64,000 bases of DNA from AWTP1-18 sp036504515. GTDB lineage: Bacteria > Pseudomonadota > Gammaproteobacteria > Burkholderiales > Rhodocyclaceae. Under the pieces are notes generated by a model, which saw only the letters and a program-made list of their open reading frames with translations, had not been told where the DNA came from and searched no databases. This document shows, in pieces, positions 15,562-23,319 of the stretch; position 1 is the first letter of the stretch; every line of letters starts with the position of its first letter. The translations under genes and the position numbers were made by a program. The stretch spans positions 310,001 to 374,000 of the forward strand of contig DASXVA010000009.1 of the NCBI GenBank assembly GCA_036504515.1, in the 5' to 3' direction.

Positions 15562-16638
15562 TCAGTGGGCGTGGCCGCTGTGTTCGGCGGGCATGGGGCT
15601 GCCGCTGCCGAAAATGCGTTCCATGTCATCGTGGTTCAGATCGGCACCGAGAAAGAGTTTGTAGAAGGCCCGGGTTTCCCGATGGACTTGCAGGGGGAAG
15701 GCTTCGGGATAGAACAAATTGGCCAGCCACTGGATGCCCAGGGCGCGCATGAATGAGGGTGGACGATCCAGCCAGTTGAAGGGGCTGCGGGGGATGGCGT
15801 AGATGCGGCCATCCTGCACGGCCTGCACGTTTTTCCAGCGGGGATCGCTCTTGATGGTGGCGATGGCGGCGCTGTCCTGGGCCAGGATGATTTGGGGATT
15901 GAAGGCCAGGATCTGTTCCGGGCTGACCCGCTCCAGGCCCATGTGGCTCTTGGGTTCGCAGCGATAGACGTTGTAGCCGCCGGCTAGTTCGATGGGTTCG
16001 GTATGGAATGAGCGGTGGCAATCGGTGGCGAGGCCATCACCGGATTCGGCGTAATAGACCCGGACCCGCTTGTTCTCGGGAATGGCGGCGACTGCTTTGC
16101 CAACCTTTTGCAGGGACTGGCTGACGTAGTCCGCCAAGGGTTTTGCCTTGGCTTCGCGGCCGAGTAATTTGCCGACGAAGGTGATAGCGGCGGGCCACTC
16201 GTCCAGGGTATCCATGCTGACAAAGACCACGGGCAGACCGATGCGGGCAAAGGTCTCCTCGATTTTCTTCTGGTCGGTGAAGGGGCTCTTCCAGGCCAGG
16301 GCGATGTCGGGCTTAGCCGCCTTGACCGTTTCCGGCTCCATCTGCTGGCCCATGCCGATGACGCCGCCGAGGACGGGCAGGGCGGCGACCTTGGGCGAGA
16401 TGTAGCGCTTGTCGTCGTCGGTAAAAGGAAAGCTGACGCTGATCATGGTATCCGGCGCCAGGGCGTAGAGCAGCACATTGAGGGGCGGTGCGGAGCCGTA
16501 AACCCGGGTGATGTGGTTGGGCACCGTTACTTTGCGGCCGGCCATGTCGATGATTTCCCGAGCCTGGGCGGTGAGGCCAATTCCGACAAGGATGCTCACT
16601 GCTAGCAAGCGGATGGTTGCAGATGAAAAGAGTTTCAC
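15562..16638 (-). CDS. Metal-chelate/cobalamin-type ABC substrate-binding protein (BtuF/FepB class)
   Basis: A 358-residue periplasmic protein with a Sec signal ending near AQA (residue 26) and the TroA-superfamily two-lobe fold: REIIDMAGRKVTVPNHITRV at the start, KPDIALAW, and FNPQIILAQDSAAI. The tail ends His-rich (EHSGHAH). It is the expected partner of the FecCD-like permease and ATPase encoded divergently from 17894, although those lie in another transcription unit. MolA-type proteins of this class bind molybdate or tungstate; others bind iron chelates or B12. It starts 16 bases after the LLM gene stop. Confidence 0.82.
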   Translation of the reverse strand: MKLFSSATIRLLAVSILVGIGLTAQAREIIDMAGRKVTVPNHITRVYGSAPPLNVLLYALAPDTMISVSFPFTDDDKRYISPKVAALPVLGGVIGMGQQMEPETVKAAKPDIALAWKSPFTDQKKIEETFARIGLPVVFVSMDTLDEWPAAITFVGKLLGREAKAKPLADYVSQSLQKVGKAVAAIPENKRVRVYYAESGDGLATDCHRSFHTEPIELAGGYNVYRCEPKSHMGLERVSPEQILAFNPQIILAQDSAAIATIKSDPRWKNVQAVQDGRIYAIPRSPFNWLDRPPSFMRALGIQWLANLFYPEAFPLQVHRETRAFYKLFLGADLNHDDMERIFGSGSPMPAEHSGHAH

Positions 16639-16654
16639 GATGTCTCCTTGGTGA

Positions 16655-17662
16655 TCAGGCAGCGATAAGGTTTTGGTCCAGCAGGGCTGCGGGCAAGCGG
16701 CTGCGCACCTCGTTGCTGAAGTCAGTCAGGCTGCTACGGCAGCGGCCATGGTCGAGGCTGGCGGGTTTCAGCAGCAGGCGGGTGATGCCGATGTTTTCGG
16801 CCAGATCGGCGATGCGTTCGGCCACTTCTTCATGGCTGCCAATCAGGGAATTGGCGATCAGGGCTTCTTCATCGAAAGGCATCACGGACGCGCCGGGCTG
16901 GCTCTGAAAAATGCGCTGCATGCGCTGGGCGAAGTGATGAATGAAAGGCCGGGCTTCGGCCAGAGCCTCGCTGCGATTACGGGCAGAGAGATAGAAGCGG
17001 GAAAGGCTGAATTCGGGAGGCCGCCCACCGCTGAACCAGCGGTAATGCTCGGCCATGGTTTCCAACCGCTCCCGGGGGAAGGGCGAGGCGCCCATGATGC
17101 CGTGCTGCCGCTTGGCGGCGTAGCTGAGGGCTTCGGCGGTGGTGCTGGCAATATGGATGGGAATCCGCCGTTGCAAAGGCCGTGGTGTCAGGCTGACGCC
17201 TTCCAGTTGGAAGTGCGTTCCGTCATGGCTGACCTGGTTTTCCGTCAGCAACTTTTCAATCACCTGCAGGGCTTCCAGCATGCGGAGGCGGCTGTCTTCC
17301 TTGGCAACACGGAAGTGGCGGTTCTGGGAGGGGAAGGGGCCGCCCTTGGCAACGCCGAATTCAAAGCGACCGTTGCTCAACTGGTCGAGGGTGGCAACAT
17401 CCTCGGCCACCTGGATCGGATCGCGGAAGGCCAGCAATACAGCCGCAGAACCGAGGCGTACCCGCTCTGTCAGGGCGGCCAGTTGGGCCAGCAGAACAAG
17501 GATGGAAGGACTGGCATTACCCGGGTCGAAATGGTGTTCGGCCACCCAGACTTCGTCCAGACCGCACTTTTCCGCGTCCAGCACCAACTCGGTTTGTTCC
17601 CGATAGGCCCGGGCGTAATCAAGCTGGGCATTCTCGTAAACGCAGAACAGTCCGAATTTCAT
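16655..17662 (-). CDS. LLM-class flavin-dependent oxidoreductase (luciferase-like)
   Basis: A 335-residue alpha/beta-barrel protein of the bacterial luciferase family. It shows DEVWVAEHHF near residue 40, VRLGSAAVLLAFRDP, and LSNGRFEFGVAKGG, all family landmarks. Members use reduced flavin and oxygen to oxidise aldehydes, sulfonates or amino-polycarboxylate chelators. It is the first gene of the ten-gene TonB operon and a ModE-like site lies 17 bases before its start. The ATG at 17662 follows AAGGGG at the right distance; an in-frame GTG two codons upstream lies too close to it. An oxidation that frees metal from an organic chelate would fit the context but is not shown. Confidence 0.85.
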   Translation of the reverse strand: MKFGLFCVYENAQLDYARAYREQTELVLDAEKCGLDEVWVAEHHFDPGNASPSILVLLAQLAALTERVRLGSAAVLLAFRDPIQVAEDVATLDQLSNGRFEFGVAKGGPFPSQNRHFRVAKEDSRLRMLEALQVIEKLLTENQVSHDGTHFQLEGVSLTPRPLQRRIPIHIASTTAEALSYAAKRQHGIMGASPFPRERLETMAEHYRWFSGGRPPEFSLSRFYLSARNRSEALAEARPFIHHFAQRMQRIFQSQPGASVMPFDEEALIANSLIGSHEEVAERIADLAENIGITRLLLKPASLDHGRCRSSLTDFSNEVRSRLPAALLDQNLIAA

Positions 17663-17678
17663 TTGCACCCCTTACATA

Positions 17679-17702
17679 CGATATGTACTCAAAGATATAG
17701 CG
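17679..17702. promoter_or_regulatory. ModE-like operator A, head of the ten-gene TonB operon
   Basis: The 24-bp site begins CGATATGTACT and ends ATATAGCG, an imperfect palindrome close to the E. coli ModE pattern (CGCTATATA, spacer, TATATAACG). It lies 17 bases upstream of the LLM start codon. The same core recurs at 17906, 23162, 24204 and 24846. Confidence 0.65.
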
Positions 17703-17893
17703 TATGCAGTTACCGTGCCTGAGCCTGGTGATGAGTGGAATGCCAGATATTCAGGGGCTGGAAGCCGATTGTTGCGATCTGTATGAAATGTAACAACGTC
17801 TACATGGTCTTTGTAGCGGAATCTACAGGTGCTGCGGTAGAACCCTCCGGTATGGCCATAGGTTAGGTCTTATTTGGGGGAGCGATACTTGCA

Positions 17894-18985
17894 TTGCTTG
17901 ATTGTCGTTATGTACTTTTAGATACTGTGAAAAATAACTATTGGTTGGCAGTGAAGCAAGGGATAGGGACTTGGTTGTTGCGGTCGCTGGAGTTGGTCGT
18001 CCTTATATCGGTGCTACTGGGGGCTATGGTTCTGGCCCTTTCCATCGGCCGTTATCCCCTGCCTCCGGGCGAAGTGCTGCGGTATTTCCTTTGTGTCGTG
18101 GGGGTTGATGTGCTGCCGGCGGAGCGTTTGGCCCTGCTGCAAAACCTGGTGGTGGACATTCGTCTGCCCCGGGTCCTGGCGGCGGTGTTGGTGGGGGCGT
18201 CCCTTTCCGTCTCCGGCGCGGCCTATCAGGCGGTGTTTCGCAATCCGCTGGTTTCGCCTGCCCTGCTGGGGGTGTTGGCTGGCGCTGCCTGCGGTGCGGC
18301 GGCAGGTTTGATTTACTCCCTGCCCTGGTGGCAGGTACAGGGGCTGGCTTTCGTCGGTGGTTTATTGGCGGTGGTGATCGGCGTAGGCATTGCGTCGCTG
18401 TTCGGCGGCGGCGGGGTAGTCATGCTGGTTTTGGGCGGCATCATCAGTGGTGGCTTGTTTTCATCCCTGCTGTCTTTGGTCAAGTACATGGCCGATCCGC
18501 TCAACCAACTGCCGGCCATTGTCTATTGGTTGATGGGCAGCCTGGGCATGGCGACGCTGCATGACATGGCCTGGGTTTCCGTGCCTATGGGCGTGGGCGT
18601 ATTCGCGCTGGTGTTGTCGGGTAGGGCACTGGATGCGCTGACCATGGGAGACGACGAAGCCAGGGCCTTGGGGATTTCCGTGACGGCGGTGCGCTATGGC
18701 GTGATCGCAGCGGCCACGCTGATTTCCGCACTCACGGTGTCGATTGCCGGCATGATCGGCTGGGTCGGGCTGATTGTTCCCCATATCGCCCGTTTGCTGG
18801 TGGGGCCATGCAATAGCCGCTTGCTTCCGGCAGCGGCGGTGCTGGGTAGTGTGTTTCTCCTGCTGGCCGACGGTATTTCACGCAATGCCGCCACGACGGA
18901 AATTCCGATTGGCATCGTGACTGAATTGCTCGGCATTCCCATTTTTCTGTTGGTGCTGCATCGGGTCAGAAGGGGCTGGGTATGA
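17894..18985 (+). CDS. FecCD/BtuC-type ABC transporter permease (MolB-like)
   Basis: A polytopic membrane protein of up to 363 residues with about ten hydrophobic segments and the family landmarks IRLPRVLAAVLVGASLSVSG, LLGVLAGAACGA and GLIVPHIARLLVGPCNSRLLP. These permeases carry chelated iron, B12 or, in MolBCA, molybdate/tungstate. Its stop overlaps the ATPase start (18982-18985). The start is uncertain: TTG at 17894 has GGGGGAG 11 bases before it, but a ModE-like site then falls inside the coding region; GTG at 17927 or 17951 would avoid this. The matching binding protein is probably the one at 15562-16638 on the other strand. Confidence 0.85.
   Translation: MLDCRYVLLDTVKNNYWLAVKQGIGTWLLRSLELVVLISVLLGAMVLALSIGRYPLPPGEVLRYFLCVVGVDVLPAERLALLQNLVVDIRLPRVLAAVLVGASLSVSGAAYQAVFRNPLVSPALLGVLAGAACGAAAGLIYSLPWWQVQGLAFVGGLLAVVIGVGIASLFGGGGVVMLVLGGIISGGLFSSLLSLVKYMADPLNQLPAIVYWLMGSLGMATLHDMAWVSVPMGVGVFALVLSGRALDALTMGDDEARALGISVTAVRYGVIAAATLISALTVSIAGMIGWVGLIVPHIARLLVGPCNSRLLPAAAVLGSVFLLLADGISRNAATTEIPIGIVTELLGIPIFLLVLHRVRRGWV
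17906..17929. promoter_or_regulatory. ModE-like operator B, at the permease start
   Basis: Begins CGTTATGTACT and continues with a degenerate right half (AGATACTG). It overlaps the first codons of the permease ORF if translation starts at 17894, which suggests either a later start (GTG 17927 or 17951) or a roadblock operator. Confidence 0.5.
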
Positions 18986-19839
18986 ACGAGGTATTGCTTG
19001 AGAATAAGGTGAGCCGTGTTGCGAAGGAGGCCGAAAATCTAGCCTGTCTGCGAGCGGATGATGTGCACTTTTCCTACCGTGGTCGAGAGGTTATTGCCGG
19101 AGCCAGTCTGGTTCTTCGACCAGGGGAAGTGCTGGCATTGCTTGGGGCCAATGGTGCGGGAAAAAGTACCTTGCTGCGTTTGTTGCTGGGATTGCTCCGG
19201 CCCCGGCAGGGAGTCGTGACCCTGGCTGGGCAGGCCTTGGGGCAGTGGTCAAGAAAATCGCTGGCACGGCAACTGGCCTATGTGCCGCAAGTTCATGTCA
19301 CGCCTTTTCCCTACACCGTGGAGCAGGTCGCTCTGCTGGGGCGCTTGGCTCAGGGTGGGATGTTCGGTGGTGTCGGGGAGGAAGATCGCTCGGTTGTCGC
19401 CGATACCCTGGCGCGATTAGGCATCGGTCATCTGGCGAAGCGCTCCTATACCGAAATTTCCGGTGGCGAGCGACAGCTCACGCTAATCGCCCGGGCCCTG
19501 GTTCAGGGCGCGCGGCTACTGGTGATGGATGAACCGGTGAGTGGTCTCGATTACGGTCATCAGATGCGACTGCTGGAGCGCTTGCAGTGTCTGGCTGCCG
19601 AGGGTTACGGCATTCTCAAAACAACCCATCACCCCGAGCACGCCTTGCTCGCCGCTGATCGGGTAGTGGTATTGCAGAATGGCGCCATTGTCGCTGACGG
19701 GCTGCCCGCCCAAGTGGTGACCCGGTCCTTGATCCGGCGTCTGTATCAACTTGATGTTGAAATGAACCGAGGGGCTTCGGGGCACACCTCGATTCATCCT
19801 GTTGGCTTGAATCGAGGCGCGGTGGGGTTTTCGTTTTAG
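18982..19839 (+). CDS. ABC transporter ATPase of the FecE/BtuD/MolC type
   Basis: A 285-residue ATPase with Walker A GANGAGKST, signature ISGGERQL, Walker B LLVMDEP and a switch His in TTHHPEH. The signature with RQLTLIARAL resembles MolC of the molybdate/tungstate MolBCA system, though FecE-type ATPases are close. The N-terminal ~25 residues are an extra tail. It overlaps the permease stop by four bases and converges with the TupA-like gene (stop codons overlap at 19836-19839). Confidence 0.87.
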   Translation: MNEVLLENKVSRVAKEAENLACLRADDVHFSYRGREVIAGASLVLRPGEVLALLGANGAGKSTLLRLLLGLLRPRQGVVTLAGQALGQWSRKSLARQLAYVPQVHVTPFPYTVEQVALLGRLAQGGMFGGVGEEDRSVVADTLARLGIGHLAKRSYTEISGGERQLTLIARALVQGARLLVMDEPVSGLDYGHQMRLLERLQCLAAEGYGILKTTHHPEHALLAADRVVVLQNGAIVADGLPAQVVTRSLIRRLYQLDVEMNRGASGHTSIHPVGLNRGAVGFSF

Positions 19840-20663
19840 GGCAGGGGAAAGAACCAGGGGCCGCCAAGGGCGGCGTCTGCCTTGACCAGTTCGGCTTGGC
19901 CTTTGGGGCTCAGCAGATAATTCGCCACTTTACGGGCGGCGCGACGCTGGGCTTTGGTGGCGGGGTGCCGCGGACCGGGCTCAACAGCCACGAAGACGCG
20001 CCGCATTTGTGGGTCACCCTTGAAGAGCACCTTCATGCCGGCGGAGGGCATTTTTCCGAAGGCCACGGGGATGTGGCCAACTACAGCATAGGCACCTTGC
20101 CGGGCGGCGGATTCCAGAATGCGCTGAGGTGATTCGGCATCGTCGGAAAGTTGCTGGCGCGGGCCGGGGCGCAGGCCGGTGCTGCGCCAGAGTTTTTGAA
20201 TGATGGTGAAACTGCCAGGGTCGCGAAAGGCGATCAGGGGCGCGTCGGCCAGGGCAATGCGGCGCAGGGCTTCGGCGCCGTTCGGTGCGTCGGCAATGTG
20301 GGCCGGATCATCTTCCGGGCCGACAAAGACATGCTCGTTCATGGTCCAAGCCCGCAAGGGGGCCGCCAGTCCAGCGGCTAACAAGCCAAAAGTTTCATCG
20401 CTGCCGTGGATCAAGAGCAAATCTGCTTTACCTGCGGCAAAAGCGGGAACGACGGTTTCTTTTGGGGCTGCGGCGACGGTTTCAATGCGGATGCCGGTGG
20501 CTTTGGTGACCTGTTCGCTGAGTTTTGGCCAAAGGCCGGCCAGGACAGGACCGCCGACGATGGCAACTTTCAGTGTTGGGTGGATGCGTGCTGGCTTGGC
20601 TGCTTGCGCGCAGAAGGAAAGTCCTAGCCCAAGGGCAAAAGCGAGGTGAAGGATGCGTTTCAT
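19836..20663 (-). CDS. TupA-like (tungstate/molybdate-class) periplasmic binding protein
   Basis: A 275-residue exported protein with a signal peptide ending near AQA (residue 21). The segments ADLLLIHGSDETFGLLAAGL, NEHVFVGPEDDPAHI and APLIAFRDPGS match the order of motifs in TupA-type PBP-like proteins, which bind tungstate with high affinity. The TTTS-type anion-binding motif of classic TupA is not obvious. No tupB or tupC lies in the window, so its membrane partner is unknown. It follows the second TonB receptor by 71 bases, with a hairpin between, and is probably co-transcribed with it. Confidence 0.7.
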   Translation of the reverse strand: MKRILHLAFALGLGLSFCAQAAKPARIHPTLKVAIVGGPVLAGLWPKLSEQVTKATGIRIETVAAAPKETVVPAFAAGKADLLLIHGSDETFGLLAAGLAAPLRAWTMNEHVFVGPEDDPAHIADAPNGAEALRRIALADAPLIAFRDPGSFTIIQKLWRSTGLRPGPRQQLSDDAESPQRILESAARQGAYAVVGHIPVAFGKMPSAGMKVLFKGDPQMRRVFVAVEPGPRHPATKAQRRAARKVANYLLSPKGQAELVKADAALGGPWFFPLP

Positions 20664-20693
20664 GGTGAGTCGAAAAGTGTGGTGCGCTTGTTG

Positions 20694-20721
20694 AGCAGGC
20701 GGTTGTGGATCGCCGCCTGCT
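20694..20721 (-). terminator. Stem-loop between receptor 2 and the TupA-like gene
   Basis: A 9-bp stem (AGCAGGCGG / CCGCCTGCT) with a 10-base loop in the 71-base gap. No T run follows, so it may set the ratio of the two products by partial termination or mRNA processing. Confidence 0.45.
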
Positions 20722-20734
20722 TGCCTGTGTTGAA

Positions 20735-22993
20735 TCAGAAACTCACCGACATTTTGGCCATGAGGGTGCGGGGTGCGCCTGGGTAGAAGGTGGTGGCGCC
20801 GGAGTTGAGGTCGCTGGCATCGATCAAGTTGATGTAGCGCCGATCCAGCAGGTTGAGCACGGTCACGGAGTAGTCAGCCTTGCCCCAGTTGGTTTTCTGC
20901 CGATAGTTCAGATCCAGGTTGACCGTGAAGAAGCCGGCGATGCGGTTGTCGTGGGTGACGTTGTCGTAACGCTCGCCCATGTACTGGATGGTCGGGGTAA
21001 CGGTGTAGCCGTTCTGGCTCCAGCTGGTGCCCAGATTGGCCATGACCTTGGGGGTATCGGGGAACTGCTGGCCGATGATGGACTGGCTGACGCCGGTGAT
21101 GTTCTGGTCGAAAACAGCCTTGTTGATCGAGGCGGTACCGAACAGGGTCCAGGCGGCAGCCGGTGTCCAGCCCCAACTTACTTGGGCGCCCTGGGTGTAG
21201 CCGTTGCCGACGTTCTGGGCAAAGGCCGTGGCGAAACCTGTAATGGGGCTAGGGGCGGTGACGGATTTGTTCTGGATCTTGGCGTAGTAGATCACCGGTT
21301 CCACGTAGCTGTTGGCGTAGGTCAGACGTAGGCCTAGGTCGACGGCATCGTCAAGTTCGGGCTTGAGGGTGTTCCAGAGAGCCTGGGCAATCGCTTGGGT
21401 CTGCGATTTAGCATTCTGGCTCCACATGTCGAAGGAGGGGGCGCCATAGGTGCGGCCAATATTGGCGCGGAGTTCAGCGTTGGGGTTGAGGGCGTAGGTC
21501 AGGCCGAAGAAGGGTAGCCATTCGCTGACGGTGGGGCCCTTAACGTTGACCGCCACGGTAGAAGCCTTGATGGCGTCATCGTAGGAGAGGGCGCCCATAC
21601 CGGTTTTGTTGTACTCGGCCATGCTGGGCATGATTTCCCGGGCGTAGCGCGCGCCGGCTTGAATTTTCAGGTCCCCATGCTCCTGGGTTCCCATGGCATA
21701 GATGTTCTGGAATTGATGCCGGTCGGTCACCTTGCTGAGGGTTGTCCAGTTCAAAGGGGTGAGTCCTGTAGCACTGGCGGTATAGGTTTTTTGCGCATTG
21801 GGCGGGCCTGGCGGTTCCATGGAGGCCACATTCAGGCCGGTCTTGATGGCGGTGTTGGCGATGACGGTTTCGAGGTCGGCGTTGAAGCCGTAGGAGTTGT
21901 GCTTCATGAGCCAATAGCGCACCTGATTTGCGGTGGTGGTGGCATCCAGGGACCAGCCGTCTTCATCCATGTAATAGGCTTTGACAGTCACGCGGCTTTG
22001 TTGGGAAAGACGGTAACGGGCCTCGCCGATATAGGCGGTATTGATGAAGCTCTGTCGGTTGTATTGGTAATAGTTTTGATAACTGCCGGCGGTCGGGGTA
22101 CTGTCGAATCCCAGTTTTTGATACTGATTCAGGTCGCCGGCCTGGGCGGCCGACAGGCCTCGGTAGTTGTGCTGATCTATGTCGCTTTTGGCCACAAGGA
22201 AGCGCAGGTCAAGGTCGCCCAGTTGGCTGGTGATGGCGGCTTCGTAATTGCCGCGTTTCGAGGTGCCGGGGCCGCGCCATAGGTCGGAGGAAGTGTCTGA
22301 GGCGGAAAGGGCCAGGTGGGTGCTGTCGCCGATGGCACCGGAGCTGACCCGGGCAAACAGGCGCTGGAAGTTGAAGCTGCCGGTGCTGGCGGACAGGATG
22401 CGTTCTGCATCGCCACTGGGCCACCAAAGCTGGCTGTCCAGGGCGCCGGCAACGGTGAACAGATTGCTCTTGTCCGGTGGTACGGCCCCTTGGGCCAGGC
22501 TAGCGCCAGAGAAATTTTCAATGTCGAACAGGGTCAGATAGCCCGCACCGGGGTTGACGCCAGACAGGTTGAGGCCGTCAACGGTGCCGTTGCCACCGTG
22601 CCAGGCGGCGATGCCGCGGACCCGCAGTCCCTTGTTACCGCCGATCTTGTTCGCCATGCCGTAGGGGTCGAGAAGTTGTACCTTCACGGAGGGAAGGCCT
22701 GAAACAAGGCTGTAGGAATTGGCTCCCCCTGCTGCACCAAAGGTTTCCATGCCGTCGCGGCCAACCTGGTAAGTCGTGGAGGTCGTGCTTTTGTCGGGTT
22801 CTTGCCAAGTGGCGTAGGGGGAGATGGGGTTGCCTTGTACGTCGATGGTTTTCAGTACAGAGTCCTGGTTTTCAGCGGCCCAGGCCGTTGAAAAAAGACA
22901 GGCAATTGCTTGGGTAAGCAGGAGGGAGCCTGCTTTGTGGCGGAGGTGTTTTGCTTTTACAGAGATATGGCGAGATGGGTGGTTTGATTTCAT
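20735..22993 (-). CDS. TonB-dependent outer-membrane receptor 2
   Basis: A 752-residue receptor with a signal peptide (about 40 residues, ending ...STAWAA), a plug domain (LRVRGIAAWHGGNGTVDGLNL) and a long barrel ending in Phe (MAKMSVSF). It differs clearly from receptor 1. The start at 22993 was preferred because the leader begins there; an ORF start at 23047 lies across a ModE-like site. The gap upstream, shared with modD, contains one clear and one weaker ModE-like site. Together with the downstream TupA-like protein it suggests uptake of a molybdenum or tungsten species; this is inference from context. Confidence 0.87.
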   Translation of the reverse strand: MKSNHPSRHISVKAKHLRHKAGSLLLTQAIACLFSTAWAAENQDSVLKTIDVQGNPISPYATWQEPDKSTTSTTYQVGRDGMETFGAAGGANSYSLVSGLPSVKVQLLDPYGMANKIGGNKGLRVRGIAAWHGGNGTVDGLNLSGVNPGAGYLTLFDIENFSGASLAQGAVPPDKSNLFTVAGALDSQLWWPSGDAERILSASTGSFNFQRLFARVSSGAIGDSTHLALSASDTSSDLWRGPGTSKRGNYEAAITSQLGDLDLRFLVAKSDIDQHNYRGLSAAQAGDLNQYQKLGFDSTPTAGSYQNYYQYNRQSFINTAYIGEARYRLSQQSRVTVKAYYMDEDGWSLDATTTANQVRYWLMKHNSYGFNADLETVIANTAIKTGLNVASMEPPGPPNAQKTYTASATGLTPLNWTTLSKVTDRHQFQNIYAMGTQEHGDLKIQAGARYAREIMPSMAEYNKTGMGALSYDDAIKASTVAVNVKGPTVSEWLPFFGLTYALNPNAELRANIGRTYGAPSFDMWSQNAKSQTQAIAQALWNTLKPELDDAVDLGLRLTYANSYVEPVIYYAKIQNKSVTAPSPITGFATAFAQNVGNGYTQGAQVSWGWTPAAAWTLFGTASINKAVFDQNITGVSQSIIGQQFPDTPKVMANLGTSWSQNGYTVTPTIQYMGERYDNVTHDNRIAGFFTVNLDLNYRQKTNWGKADYSVTVLNLLDRRYINLIDASDLNSGATTFYPGAPRTLMAKMSVSF

Positions 22994-23010
22994 GGAGCAC
23001 CTATTGTTTT

Positions 23011-23034
23011 CAATGTATGAAAATCTATACAGCG
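23011..23034. promoter_or_regulatory. ModE-like operator F (weaker), before receptor 2
   Basis: Contains TGTATGAAAATCTATACAG, a palindromic GTAT...ATAC element with one more spacer base than the site at 24846. It lies 17 bases upstream of the receptor start codon. The match is weaker than the other five. Confidence 0.4.
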
Positions 23035-23161
23035 AATGGTGTGCCATGTAGTGGTTGTACTTTAGTTAGCCATTGGTTTTTATATAACTATTTGTTTTTT
23101 ATTTGTTTTGCTATTTTAAACATGTTTTTTATGGCGGGTTTTTATGTTGCTTAAGTTACAT

Positions 23162-23185
23162 CGATATGTACTTAAGTAAACATCG
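23162..23185. promoter_or_regulatory. ModE-like operator C, receptor 2 / modD intergenic
   Basis: Starts CGATATGTACTTAAG; the first 11 bases are identical to site A at 17679. The right half (AAACATCG) is less conserved. It stands 135 bases before modD and 168 before receptor 2. Confidence 0.5.
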
Positions 23186-23319
23186 TAGTTTTGTTGAATG
23201 GTTTTGTGCGGTGTGCTTATTGCTAGCTATGGCCTGAGCAACAATGTCGTTGTTTTGTCGGGGAACTTCGTTATCGTTCTTCTTGTTTTCCCGATCGTGG
23301 CTTGATCAGAGGGGTTTTT

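Larger units (their letters stand above)
22994..23319. other. AT-rich divergent control region between receptor 2 and modD
   Basis: No gene is seen in these 326 bases. They are much more AT-rich than the genes on either side and hold ModE-like sites at 23011-23034 and 23162-23185. No sigma-54 match was found. Confidence 0.6.

Noticed and set aside
17772..17800. TGT/ACA pairs resembling a NifA site near the permease
   Set aside because: The spacing is not ten bases and no -24/-12 promoter follows.
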